Notes under the pieces: generated by a model
Told to the model about the DNA's origin: nothing
The model's database searches: none
What the model saw: the letters and a program-made list of their open reading frames with translations, nothing else
Shown here: positions 1 through 14,700 of the stretch, piece after piece
Layout: each line of letters opens with the position of its first letter
How positions within the stretch are numbered: the first letter of the stretch is position 1
Assembly (NCBI GenBank): GCA_905250125.1
Contig: CAJNOL010000116.1
Coordinates: 62,001 to 126,000 of the forward strand
Source: Rotaria sordida
Taxonomy: Eukaryota > Rotifera > Eurotatoria > Philodinida > Philodinidae
Length of the DNA: 64,000 nucleotides
Reading direction: 5' to 3'
Translations under genes and position numbers: made by a program

Positions 1-3000
1 AGCTAAATCATAGTCACGCATACGTTGAATTGATTCACAGCGTTCAACAAGTTCAGGCCATGTTACAAGATTATCATCACATTTCATACCTATTTAACAG
101 AAAAACAAAAAAGATGATGATTTCAAAGATTATATTTATATAATATATAAAATTTAATTCTTATTTTGCGAAATCATTTTATTTAACGAACAAATGATGC
201 ATTTAAGTAAAATGATAAAATAGCATTTTTATTTTGATTTCTATCAAAATATGAACAGACTAATCTATATAAGAGTACTTCCATCTGTCATCGTTCAATA
301 TTCTAATGTATTATTGAAAAAAATGATCCTAATAGCAACCAATAGAATTCTATGAATAAAAATAAGTATTTTGTTTTCCTAGAATAGTGTTGACACAATC
401 AACAGATAATCATATACGATGATAGAGTTTTTTGTCAATCTTTGAAATCAAGAACAAACAAAAAAAAAAGAGTTAACTCATTGGATTGAATTGTATATTT
501 TCACAGACTATGTCTAACAATTATTTATCTTACGAAACATCATTGTTAATACGAAATGAATGATGATATGAAGAGTCATAGATTACAGTCATATGTTTTC
601 TTGTTTCCATACAAATTATATTATTATATGAATCCAATTAAAACGAAACTCGAGGGAAAAGACAAAAAGAAAACAAAATGTAATATTTGTGAATGGAATA
701 AATTAATAAGGAGAATTTTTAAAATTTATAGAATTTATATAAATAAATTTTGGGACAAGAACTCAAACAAATTTTCTCCGATCCTTCAGTGATGATAAAT
801 ATTATAAGCAATTAAATTAGACTATTGATTATATACCATAAAAAATAGTTTGTCTACCATCTGTTGTTTTTCCTTGTGGACATTACGATCTGCATAATAA
901 GAGTATGTTATGTCTTACAAATGAAATTCTTGTTTATCTATCTTATTCAACCGTTGAAAAAAAAGACTTTTGTTTTTCTCTTACCAAGTAATTTTAAAAC
1001 ATTTAATCTATCTTCTCTTAAATATGAATCTTGTCCACCATATGGAAATAATGAATCAATATCTGAATAAAGTGATGCTAAACGACAATATGGATGTATT
1101 AATTTTGATGGTTTATTTAAAATTCTTCCATTTGGTGTACATGGTATACAACAATGTTGTTTTAAAATATTTAACATTAATGCATCAGCATGATCTAATG
1201 CAAATAAAACTAAGATATCTTTAACATTTTTTGGTAAAACATTTAAATTAGGTAAAAGTAAATCATTATATGCACGATAATGATCATATAAACTTTTTTG
1301 ATATTCATTTCCAGACATTTTACGTATAAAATAATCTTCTTCAGTTGATAATTGACATTTTTTTTCTTTTGAAATAGTTGTTAATGCTTGAACAACAATT
1401 TCTTTAACATTGTTTTGTTTATTAAATATATCTTAAAAAAAAAAAAGAAAAAAAAAATTTTCTTCGAAAAAAGAAACATTCTAATTTTACCTGGAAGATA
1501 AAGATAAATTTTGTCATCGGATAAATCTAATGTACTTGAAAATGTTATTCTTGTTTGTTCATCTGGAATAGATTTAGTTGGTATTTGTTTATTAGTTTTT
1601 ATTTCAATATCATTTATCATTTGTAATAAACGACGATCTGTTGTATATGTATCTTTAATCCATTTAAATAAATTTTCATCATATATTTGTTGACTACGTA
1701 ATAAATCTTCTAATTTAGCTGATTCAGGTTGATATTTTACACTCATTGATTCAAAAAATTTTCTATAATTATATAATTCATATGGAAGTATTTGAACATG
1801 TGATGCTAATGGATGTGTTTTATCAATAAGATAGATTTGATTTGATGATGAAAAACCATTTATACCATTCCATATCCATTCAACTAAATCACATATACGC
1901 ATTTCTTTTAATATATCACTAGGATTATTTATATATGATAATGCATCATATAAACGTTTACATAAATTTAAATAATCAAATGTTTCACTTTTTTGTTCAT
2001 GTAATGAACATTTTAGATAACATAAAACAACACATTTTAATTGTTTTATTAATAAATCAAGTTTTACTTCACGCATATCGATTAATAAACGATTTGATGT
2101 TGAATTTGATGAACGTATTGGAGAAACAAATGATTCAGGTAAATCAAGTGAAGATACAAGAGCTGTTGCACCAACAAGAAATGCATGAGATTTATCACAT
2201 ACTTCACGTGGTGTTACAAAAGGACGACGAGAATCGATAGAACCTAAAATTTAATTAAAAAAAATATACAATAATTTTATTCGTATGAGTGATTCTACGC
2301 ACGTTGCAACTACTTTTGCTCAAAAAAGAACGTTTGAAAAATATCCTATCAGTATTTTAGAATTTTAACAGATGAGTTTTTCATTGCATTAGAAAATCTC
2401 AATAAACAATCATTCGAAAGATCTTAACATCTCGACAAGGACATCTCTAATAAGAATAAAAATTAAGTTGTATATCCGAAAATAGCATACTCTATAAGAT
2501 GAAACAGTTTTCATGCAAATTTTTAGAGTCTGATTGAATATCCCTCTTTGTTGGTTGATAGGTCGTGGCTAGAGATGTGTGGAAACCAAGGTTTTTTTGT
2601 TCCGGTCTATGCCTAGAGCAAAGATATCCATAGCGGCAGTTTTTTTTTTAAGAGGAAATTTTAAAAAAACATGAATTTGCACAGAATCTCGGTGTCTATA
2701 TATGTGATACTGTAAGACTTAGAAAATCTGGTCGATTAGCAGCAGCAGTTCTAGTTTAAACCAGTCACGGCCTTGAAAATTGAAACATTCTAGAGGAAAC
2801 TATTCCAAAATTTATTCATATCACATCTAAATACATTCTTCAATATGTTTTTATTCAGTCGACGACTAACACTTTTTTTGGGCCATCTCTCTTGAATTAT
2901 GTTCTGATTGTTGTGATTTATAAGATGAAATTCGCTTAAAGCTATAATGTTTAGTGCCCAGTGAGACAATTTTTTTCTCATAGTTCCAATCTTGACAACT

Positions 3001-6000
3001 TCTCTTTCCCGCACATGTGTAGTTATGGCTTCTATGGAATGTAGTATACAAAAATTCTGTGTGTTTATAATTTTATATATCTTTATTAGGAATTTTACAA
3101 AGTTGTGATATTAAATATAAAGTAAAGCCTATAGTTTTTATCCGTGATCAATTCAATTATATGAATCAATTACAAAAACTGAAAATAGATCTAAACGATT
3201 TCTAAGTAGTACATTTATTATATTCTATGCTTATGTTACGCTGTAAAAGTTTTCCAACACATTACTTCAGATTAACCGAGATATGTCTTACGGCAGTGTA
3301 ATTGTGACATATAGAGCGTTATGTAATGTGAAAATTAATTACAGCTTACTGAAGCTTTACATGATAAAACTATTTTGTAAATTTAGAGAAAAATCCTTGC
3401 TTTTTCTCTCACGAAATGGAAGTCAGTCAAGCGAAGTTTTATTGTTTTCTGTTCAACGGTCTTTCTTTTAAGATTCTTCTATACGGAAAAGAACAAATAT
3501 CTATTACTAAGTATTTGGAAAGAGAAACATGAAAGATTTATAATCTTTAGACTCTACAAAATGGACGATTCGTTATATATTTTGTTTTTCTTAGTACACT
3601 TCTCCATAAAATACGATTTTTTTTTCACAGTCATAGAGTAGTAACACATAAAAAAAACTATCTAGCTCGGTCAGCAAGAAGAAAAGTTATTAGGTGAACA
3701 CAATTAAAATCTCAATTGTATCAAAAAAGTTCCGATTGATTCATATTTAGAATTAATAAGTCGGGTATTTGTTTTATTTCAAAAAGAAAAAAAAACATCC
3801 TCAAGAGATTCTATAAGTAAGAATGAAGATCATTTGCAAATATTCTTCTATGAAAACTAAGTAAAAATGAATTAATTTACCTTGCCATGTAAGTGTTGAT
3901 GGATATGAATGTGGTCGTTCGAGCATAACGGGTATCCATTGTGTTATATTTAAATATTGTTTAAGACTAATTCGTTTTGTTTGAGAATAATCATCAACTA
4001 ATTTTGGATTTTGATTTAATATATCAATAATAAAATCAGCTAATAAAAACATTAATGAACGTTTACCAGTTGTTGCTGATTCTTTAATTGTTAATTCACA
4101 TATATCAATTAATTCATCACATTTTATATCATAATATTGTCTTAATTTAAGATGTTTAAGTAAAATTAAATGTTCATTTACTGAACATATATCATTTGAT
4201 GGTAAATATTTTAATTCAAATAAAATTAAAAATTTTTCTTTATTATTTAAATAAAATGATGATGGATCGAACATTTGTTGACATGAACATAATTCACCTG
4301 CACGGTTTAAAAATAAACGACTTGTTGATAATGTATCTTGACAAACAACGTCAGTTAAAATTAAATTTGCACAATTTGATAAAAGCCATTTACCTATAGA
4401 AAAAAAGAAAAATTTTTTTTTTTAAATTTGTGTTTAATTGTAATAGAGTAGATAGTATATAAGTGTTCGAAACAATGAATGATAGAAATATAAGATTTAA
4501 AAAAAAATCAAATTATGAGTTATTATCAAGGTCATATTGTAATTATCCTTGTAAAAAATTACTCATGCATATACTTTATGAACAATTACCTTGTTCTATG
4601 TAATTATACTGTTATCAGCGTGAGTTCAGTCGATATGCAAACTTAACAATTGAGTGTCATTATAAAAGGGCGGTATGTGGGATAAAATTTATGCATATCT
4701 TTGTAACTAAGAGATTTAGTATTTAAATAGAATTGGCTCGAATAGTTCATAAATGTATACAATCAATGAAAATTTATAAAAAATCATATTGTAAAGGATT
4801 CTTCAGACAACAAAACTCTTCTTCAACATGTTTAGGTTTTTCAAAAAAACCGAGTTTATTCGTTGTAAGTGTGCATATAGAAACGACGAATCCTTTTGTA
4901 ATTGAATGAGAAGTCCAAAAACTAATTCTAAATGCTACAGATCCTTCTTGAAGATCACGAGATGATACGAAAATATAAAGTCTCGTTATGGAATAAGATC
5001 AAGCTTGTAGGAACCTGGTCTTGCTGAGAGCTAATCATTATTTATATTTAGTTAAGCGTGAGCTGAAAGAATTAATATTTTTACATACAATTATTCATGG
5101 GAAAAGAACTTGTTCAAAAAAATAATTCGAAATCAAATGAAAGATGTTCATTGTCGAGTTTTCGCTGATTTTGCTTATATATATATATATATATTATATG
5201 TATTTAATAGAGTTTCAAGATTAGAAAAAAAAATACCAATTTATTTACCTAAAAATACCATTTTTTGCTGATCATTTTTAAATATTGTATTAATTGTTGA
5301 TGAATTTTGTTGCTGTTGTTGCTGTATATTTGCTTGTTGTTGTTGTTGTTGTCCAATTGTTGTTATAAGATATCTAGCAACATGAGTAAAATCATGTATA
5401 ACATAACCTAATTTATCTAATAAAACTCTTGAATCACTATCAGTAACATGAATACATTGTTTTGGTGGTTGTAAATCAATAGGTAATTTTGTTCCTGATT
5501 CATATATATATAAAATGTTATTTAAACTAATATATTTATATTGTTGTTGACTTAAATCTGTATTTAAATAAGCATTATCAAATATAGGTAATTGTTTAAT
5601 ACATTGAATATTTAAATCATCTAATTGTTGTGTCATGATACGTGATAAATATTGTCGTAATAATTTAATATCATGTTCATTTAATAATGTATTAAATTCA
5701 TGTTGAATTTTTAATTGTGTAAAATGTCTTAAACGACATTTAAATATTTGTAATAAACCTAAACATGATAGTTGTGGTACATATTCATCAATACATTTAT
5801 GTCGACGAATTATTTCAGGAAATGGTTCAATACAATAAAAATTTAATTTTAATAAAATTTTTTGTATAGCTAAATCATCTTTACTTGGAACAATAGGTAA
5901 TTGTATAAGACCAATATTTTTTGATAATTTATATAATGATATTGTATTATTAGCTGCTGATACACCTAATGGACGTGACAATGGTTGTAAATAAAGTATA

Positions 6001-7779
6001 TTTGTATTTTCAAGCATAGATAAATCATTTGGAAATTTTTCATTAATATATTTCCAAAGATTTTCAAGCCATTCAATATTATAATAATCATGATTTCTAG
6101 GCCATTGTATACAATCATCACCACGACGCCATTCACGTGGTAGCATAACTAAATCAGCAAAATCTTTTGCTGGCATTGATTGAAGTTGTGTACGATCTAT
6201 GATGAAGGTGAACAAAACAAGAAAAAAAGTGTATATATATATATATTATTGATGCTTATGAATAATTGTTTGATTCTATTCGAATGTCAAAATAAATCTG
6301 ATCAAGTATTCTAAGTTTTTTTCCTCTTCATGTCTAATCTCTATGCAAATTTTATTGATCTATCGAATAAAAAGACAAAAAAATACTGTAATATATATTT
6401 ATATATATAAAACACTTTTTTTTTTCGTTATTCTCTAATAGTCATATCAAAAAAAAAGCAACAGCAGATGTCTATTCATCTATTTTTTGTGTTTGTATTT
6501 AGTTGGTCGTCAAAATGTATGGCAAGTTAATTCATTAGCATACTCGATTAATCAGTAAATGTCAACAACAACTCTCGTTCTACATTTATTTATATATCGA
6601 TAAATATATATTCGTCTATGTAATGTCGGTTCTCTAATCCTAATAGTGGTCGTTCTATGTCTATCTTTATTTAATATAGAAAAAAAAGAATAAGAACTTC
6701 GATGTATCTGTCTCCCTTCTTATGTCTTTAACATTTTTTTCGATAAACAATGAAATTATGATAGTAGCAGTTGCTTATACAGTAAAAAATTGTTAATCAG
6801 AGATCAAGATGGAATAGTGTCCGTTTTCATGATTGAAATAAGATCTTTCACTTTTTGTTTTTTTTTTTTTTTTTATAAAAAGAATACATAGCAACAAGGA
6901 ATTTGATTCATTACCAATTGAATGATTTAAAAAAACTGGATTCGAAAATTCTAATAAAACAATTTTTTATCAATGAATTCTATACATTAAATCTCACATA
7001 AATTATGGATTAAGTCTCCGATCGACAAGGTCTAATAATACATCGCCTTGATTGAACGGTAAAAAAAAAAAAGAAACCTAAAAATTTGTATGCTTAACAA
7101 CCTACATACACACGTTACTTGTCACGCTCGTACATATTCTGGTGTCCTTCTCGGCAATAAAAGGCCTGCTTACTCGTTCATTCACTCTTCGTCAAAAGAA
7201 GAAAAAGAAAGCACTTAGACACTTATATGTGTGCGGTTTTGTAGCTTGAGATTTGATCAACGTTTTCATCGTCCTCGTCTGAACACAATAGAAACAAAAA
7301 AGAAAAAAAACCTAAGAAGCTTAAAGATTGACAGTGATATGTGTACACATGTTTAAGCAATCGTTAATGACTGTTTTTGTTCGATAAAGATACTTTTTTT
7401 TTTCAAGAACAAGGTCCTTATAAATATCTATATAAATATTCGTTCTAAAACATATCTTATTATGATTTATTGATTAATAATCAGGAAAAAAAATAGTCTA
7501 TCTTTTGTTTGTAAACCTTGTCACAACATAATGTGAACAATCAGGTTTTTTTTTTGTTGTTACATTTACCAAGGATGACTGACAGGTTTTTTTTTCAACT
7601 GACATTTGCTTAACACATATATTTGTATATACATATTGCATATCGATGAAGCAATATAAGAATGTCGAAAAATTCCGAAGCCTAAAGATTCACTACTATA
7701 CTATACATGTTCAAGTACAATTTGTTCTTTTTTTTGTCTAACAAAGAAATTCAATCCGTTAGGAAGGCTAAAGATTATT

Positions 7780-7820
<41 letters not shown>

Positions 7821-8671
7821 CATATGTAGATCCTCTTCGTGCTGTTTGCTCTAGTAAATAATCAAATCTATGTATGTTGGCATGCCGAGAAAAGGAAAAA
7901 AAAGTCAGAGAAGTGTTGCACAATTTTTCTACGTGCATCCAATTAGAAGAAGAAATAAACGGCACAACTGTTCAAGATACACGCACCCTCATCCTGTTGC
8001 ATCGGTACTGATGTTGGTGTCGGTGTTCTCGTAGCAATATTCCGTGACGAATGATAAATAGTTGGCGTTGGAGTAAGATCCCATGTAGAAAGAAAACGTG
8101 GTCGATGTTGTTGTAATGGACCCAAATATGATGAAGATAATACTGGTGATGGACTATGAATACGTTGTTGATGATGAGGAGGAAATATGGGTGAAACTCG
8201 ATGAAAATAACGACTGGATGTTGGAGTTAAACGATTTCCACTATTTATAAGATTTGGATTATTGTTATTATTGTTATTATTAGTATTTGATATTTGGTCA
8301 TAACGATTTGGTATATTTGCTGAAAAACGATATCTTGAGTCCATTTTTATCTATGTTTGAGCACACAATATGTGCGGCGTAGTTTTATTTCAGGCTAGAC
8401 AATGAATGTAATCATCATCCTCAATCTTCACTTTCTTCTCTTCTTTGTTCGTCGTCCGCGTGATGAAGAAGAGGAGTAGTAGGAGAGTGACGGCGCATGT
8501 ACAGGGACGTCATCATAAAAAATCTGTACGTATATGCATAAGAGGAAAGAGAGAGAATATGTATGCAAACGCAATTGATGTGGGTGATGAGAGGGAGGAC
8601 CAGTAAGGGTAAGAGAAAAGAGAGAGACAGAGCAAAAAAAGAAAAGAAAAGAATAGTAATATGTATATATG

Positions 8672-8704
<33 letters not shown>

Positions 8705-11700
8705 AAGAAGAGTAATACCATCACATTCTTTCTCTTTTTTCTATGTATTTACTATTCTTGTGGTGATGTTAACATTGCACCGGTATGACAAAACTGTCTA
8801 ATGTCATCACATAATGAAGTTATTATAAGATGATAGTGATTGAGATTTTTTTGCGTAATCTTTTGACATGCACATGTTTTATAAAGGTAAATGAAATAAA
8901 AGCAATTTACAAATGAATAAAAATGATGAAGCACTTAGAAATTAAAAGAAATAATTGAATTATTCATTAGATTCTTATTTATATATTGATCTCAGAAAAA
9001 GAAAAAGATTATAAAAGAAAAACTTTCTATGTCACAAGGATGAAAAAAAGATAGTAAACAATTTTTATAGATATTAATGTATTGCTGTTTTTCTTTCTGT
9101 TTCTATACATTATAGAATAACCTTCAATAAGACACAAAACATTCTTGAACTGTGTTTATATAAAATAAGACAAATTAGTTTGTATGTCTACTGATTACCT
9201 TGAGACTAGTTCATTACTTTATTTAATAGACGATAACTCTCAATCAAGGTATACACTATCATTATTAAAACATAACCGTAACGAATGAATGAGCATCTAT
9301 GTTGGTAATAATTGCCTTGTCTGATACATCAATGAACAAGTTCGAAATGTTAATTTCAACAGAATACATTTCATTATTTATTAATAATGAAATATTTCGA
9401 TGTGGTAATATTCCTTTTCGTTTTTGTTCAACATTATTTTGAATAATCAAAAAAAAAAAACTTTTTTTTTCTCTCAAAAGTTTCTATGTGTAGACATTCC
9501 AGAACACGAATGGATTAGTACATTTCGTCAAGAAATTAGTGAAACGTATCAAGACAATTTATTATATATATGATCTCATCTCTTGCTCTAATATTTGACC
9601 TAGTTTTATGGACAAAACTATTTAAAATATAATGAAAATAACCAGATACTTGGAATATATGTAATTACATAAGACTATTTCTATATTCAGTTTTCTCTTT
9701 TCTTTCAATTATTTCTGCCTTGATTTTTCAAGTTCACTTTACTAACATACAAAATGCATCACTTGAAATGCATTGACGTATAGATCATTTTCTATTATCA
9801 ATTTGCATACGATCAAATTTAACAAAAAAAAAAAAAAAAAAAGAAAAAAAATCCAGTAAGAATGATTAAATATTAGTATGTACACATTAGAATGATGCAT
9901 GCTTTGTTGTTGTATTCTGTTAAGACAAAAGCAAAAGAAAAAAAAACGTGACTCGTTGAAACTATTTCTAACTATAGACACTCAAGGATATGTATGTTGT
10001 TTAGAAAAGTATTTACCCGTTTGCATTATCGGCATGTCGACTATCTGTTTTGCAACTAATATCTCCGCCTTATCTGTTTTTTTTTCTGTACTATTTCCTA
10101 TAAAGAGATAAATATACAAAGCAGACAAGCGATACATTATCGTACCGATATTATTTAGCGGTTGTTGCTGCTCTTCAAGTAGTTGTTCATGATTGTTTAT
10201 TGACGGTTGTTGTACAATAGTTTTAACCAGATCAAGATCAAGTGATATTGGTCGTTTAACTTGTTTTTTAAGCCACCCACGACCAATACACATAGGTACT
10301 GGCGTTTGTTGTGTATTTACATTGATTTGTGATTTATAATGTTGAGATTCTTTTGAAACATTTTTCGTATTATTGGTTGCAGTGGATGTTTTATTTCGAA
10401 ATATCGACAAATTTTTTGATGACAGAAAATTACTGAAGAATGTATTACGTTTTTTTGATGGATTTGTAGGGCCAGAGGCTGATGCCATTGACGAGTGAAA
10501 GAAAAAAAGTGAAAGAACAAGAAGGCGGACTCTTTGAGTCTATTCACTATAATACAATCTTAGCAAAGGGATCTTTTCTCTTGCTCCTTTTGACAAGTAT
10601 ACATACATATCGTTTCTTTCTCTTATCGTCCTGTTGTACACTATGGGTTTTTTTCTCTTCTTCGAATCATTCTCATTTCTTTTTTTTTTCTTTCTTTTTT
10701 TCATATTGCTTTATCAGAACACCTGAATATTTGCATATAACTGATGTATAACAAAAAAAAACGAAAGTACTAGACAAGAAGCAAAATATGCCCAATGACA
10801 TTTGGAAAATGTGTCCGGTTATTGTGAAATAAAAACCTTTCAATGTCATATGATTAGAATAGATCTATTGAACACATATGGTTATAATTACAGTCATAAA
10901 TCTTATATCAAAATGTGAATATCACAAGAAAAAGAAAAGTTATATTCATTGTCAAATCTTTATCATACAAATAACAGTTAACAACAATATAAGAAAAAAA
11001 AAGAAATTAGGTAGAATTTAAGATGAATAATCTTTTCGGTAGTTTTGAATTGGTATTTATGACTTTATATTGACATATACTTATCAAGTGTTCTGTTGTT
11101 ATCTTATACTTTCGAACATGTCTCTATGAATAATATCATATAAATGAATAGCATAGAATCATTAGATGCCTACGACATTCTTTAACAAATTTTATTACAG
11201 TCATTAGAATTCTTCTATGCGATAACAAAAAAAAACAACAAACATAGATACTCATTATTATACTTATCAAAAACTTAAGAATTTCTTGTGCATTATGTTT
11301 TGTTAGGTTTCAAAAAGAATTGAACTTGTCGATAATACGTAATAGTTGATCGAAATCTTTCTACGTTTGTTTTCTTTTTCAACTCCTCCCTTTAGTTTAT
11401 ACAATACTGCAATTGACAGGTCACCAACCTAATCTTGATTGATATATTCATATAAATTCATACATTCATTCAATGCTCCACCTATACCGACTCTAATTAC
11501 AGAGTTCGATTTTTGTACAGTTGCTTACTTAGTTCTCTCGTTTTTATTTGGTCACAAAAAAAAAAAATATTCAACATAAAGTTACATCATGCTTTTCGCT
11601 TGTTAATCGGTATATATATATGTATGTACAAAGTATCCGTCTTTTTTTTGATACAATGAAGGTCCTATGCACATTTAATTTAGTCTTTTTTTTCCAATTT

Positions 11701-14700
11701 TTATGTACTAATATGTGTCATATTCAATTAGAATGAATATACACAGACAATGTCAAATGAATGAGGAAAAATAATAAGGAGAAAATTCTTCACAGTATTT
11801 TCAATTAATTAATGAATGTTAGTAAATAACTAATAAATTTAGAGATGAGCATATTACCTTTACATGTAAAGTGAAAAAGTAGCGGTTGAGAATGAATTTG
11901 TTCTTTGTAATGATGAACATTAGTTGGTAATGGACTATTTGTTTCAAGTTTATATATATGTGAAGTCCTTTTTGAAGGTGATGAAGGTTTTGTTGAACAA
12001 TGTGTAGTATTACCCATTTAAATATAAATAATTTAAGAAGAAGAAGAAGAAGAAGACAAAAAGAAAGGAAAAATGAACGCTTTTATGTTATATCAACGTA
12101 GAATAGAAATTAAGCTTCTTTTTCTTCTTGTTCAATTTTGTTTTGTATTATTGTTTTTATTGGTATTGGTAGTGATAATCGTCTGTATATTCTTTTCTTC
12201 TTTGTCTACTTTGTTTTTTTTGCTTGGTCACGGATCAACATGGATAGATCAATTTTCAAAGGTATCCAATTTGACAATATATATCGAGATCTTACGAAAA
12301 AATTTTACACATAAATGTGTATGAATTCAACGTACACAAAAGAAAGTTGAAGAAAAGAAGTATCGCGACGTATACGTATTCAAGTGCTTACTAAAGCCAC
12401 CAACCAACACCGGATGAGTAGAATTTTGAACTGCAATTGTTTTTAATATTGAGGAATTGCTGAGAGAATAACAGAGTAAGAGAGAAAGAGACACGGACGA
12501 AAGGAAAAAGAAGAAAAAAGAGACCAAAAAAAGAAAAATAATAATAATAGGTGACAAATCACACATAGAATGCCGACATAGTACAATATTTTCTGTATAG
12601 GGGTGTATACACGGGTATAAAGGATCGGATATATGATATCATCGTTATTGAGTGATGGAGAAAAGATTGATTTTTTATTCTCTCATACAATTCATGGATT
12701 TCTATCTAGCAAAGAGAGTTTGTGTTAGTCAATGTACGTGAACAGTTATAATCATTAAAAAAAACCATCCTTTTCTTAATCATTCGAGAATGAGAAAAAA
12801 AACTTGATAAAGTAAAGAAACGTCACGGTTTTTTTTTCTTTCTGTTTCAATCCTTTCTCTGTTTGAAATATGCTTCAATTACGCTAAAATATACGAAATG
12901 ATCAAAATGTATGCATTAGTAATTAATTCATTGACCATGTAGACAGACGAACATTTAAGTACTATACATGAGTGAACGCATTTCACCTTGGCTTCACACG
13001 CTTTATGTTTTTTTGCTTCCAAACATACAAATGGCGATGACGATGATGATGATGATGATGATGATGATGATCAATTGAGTGTGTTTTATTAACCTTACTC
13101 AAAGACACATCACACTAGGATAAGATCGGAGAAGAAAAAACAAGAAACTTTTCACATAGACACTATTGACCTCTTTTCTTCGTTCTTTGAACATCAAAAA
13201 GATAGATAGACAGATAGACAGACAGACAGACATGCATCATTTCTAACTAACTATAATATGGCATCGATTTCTACGCAAATCTATTTTAACTGATCAATTA
13301 TACTAGATGATTTATAAGAGAATTATTTCCTTATTATTCATAACAAGTCGATATATCGAGATTTACTTTCTTATTAGATATACACATCTGCAAGACGTGC
13401 GTATACACTAAATCCTAAGAAATAGCTAACAGTAACAAACAAGATATGTCATCATATTATTTATCTAACATATGAATAGAAAATGCTATCATAAACAAGT
13501 CCAATATAGATTTTTATAAAATTTTCTTTTATAAAATAAAAAGAAAGAAATATTTATATCAATGGACACATAAAGTCATCTTTTCATTATTTCATCTGTC
13601 AATATGTGAAACCATTCAATCTCCAGTAAATATATTAAGCTTCCCATTCATTATTTATTATTCATTATTACCTCGATCATAAGGTGATGGTGAAGCTGAT
13701 ATAGATCGACGACTATTGTCTGTTGGTTGCGTCGTTGATCCATAACGACCATAATAATTTGACCGATACATATGGAATTGAAAAAATTCCACACACACTT
13801 AGTTAGAAAAAAAAACGACTTTCTATTGCAACCAACACTAATGTCGTTGTCGTATGCGGTGCCAGTTGGGGGTCGTCGTTCGGTTTGTTGCACTGAGACA
13901 TTCTCTTTTTTTTCTCCTCTATTCTATATTCTCTACTATTTTCTTTTCTCTTTTCTATAGATGGTCGTTGTTTAAACATATATATATAAAAAAAAAAAAG
14001 AATTACTCGTAATAATAAGTCGACAACAGAAAAAAAAAAGAAAAGAAGAAGGAAAATGTGCTACTCTCTGACGATCTTTTTCTTTCTTGGATAAAATCAA
14101 GACAATGGAAAGACAGAAAACTGTTAGGAAATTCTAGAGTAAAATACACAAGAAAAAAAAATGAAAAAAAAACCAATCATACCTTGAAAAATTTCTGATG
14201 ATAAAATATCAAATAATTTTTTATCAATATTTGCATTTAAAAATTTATCATAATTTTTCTCTTGAAATAATTTTAAAAAATCTAAATTATGATCAACTAT
14301 ATAAATAGTTGATGCTTGTTTTCCTTGAAATGTTATAAATTGATTATTAGCTAATGGTAATAATTGTAATTCAAGTACAAGACCTGGATCAGGATCATTT
14401 AATATAATATATGTTAATAATGAAAGTTTTTGTTCATATGTCAAATGTGAAAATATTGATGAATTTTTTGCTAATAATTCTGATGCATGAAATGGTGTCA
14501 TTACTTGTAAATAATGTTTATTAGAATATTTACATAAACCATTAATTACATGGGGCGGTAGAATAACAATAGGAGCATTAGCTTCAGAAAATACAAATGT
14601 AAGAACATCTTGTATTGGACCTGCTTTAACATTATTAATAATCATATCTTCTATAGCTACATAACCCCAACCATCAGTAACTGAATAGAATAGTTCTTGT

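Larger units (their letters stand above)
6197..14182 (-). other. 8-kb sacsin intron 3 hosting first exons
   Basis: The host intron runs from CAAG/GTATGA at 14182 to the acceptor at 6197 and separates shared exons 3 and 4 (phase 1). Apart from the B-group leader exons it contains microsatellites, poly-A/T tracts and no transposase or other recognisable coding sequence. It is several-fold longer than any other intron of this gene. Confidence 0.7.

Noticed and set aside
556..792. 78-codon plus-strand ORF
   Set aside because: Lies in a sacsin intron, Lys/Ile/Asn/Tyr-rich as expected from AT-rich DNA, no homology.
8428..8724. Minus-strand ORF with a long Phe run
   Set aside because: Produced by the GAA microsatellite read backwards.
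9190..9205. Strong donor-like CAAG/GTAATC on the minus strand in sacsin intron 3 (also at about 4585, 12990 and 16250)
   Set aside because: No in-frame ATG without a stop upstream; at most a non-coding first exon.
12073..12324. Plus-strand hydrophobic ORF MNAFMLYQRRIEIK
   Set aside because: Translation of T-rich DNA, antisense to the leader region, no homology or splice partner.
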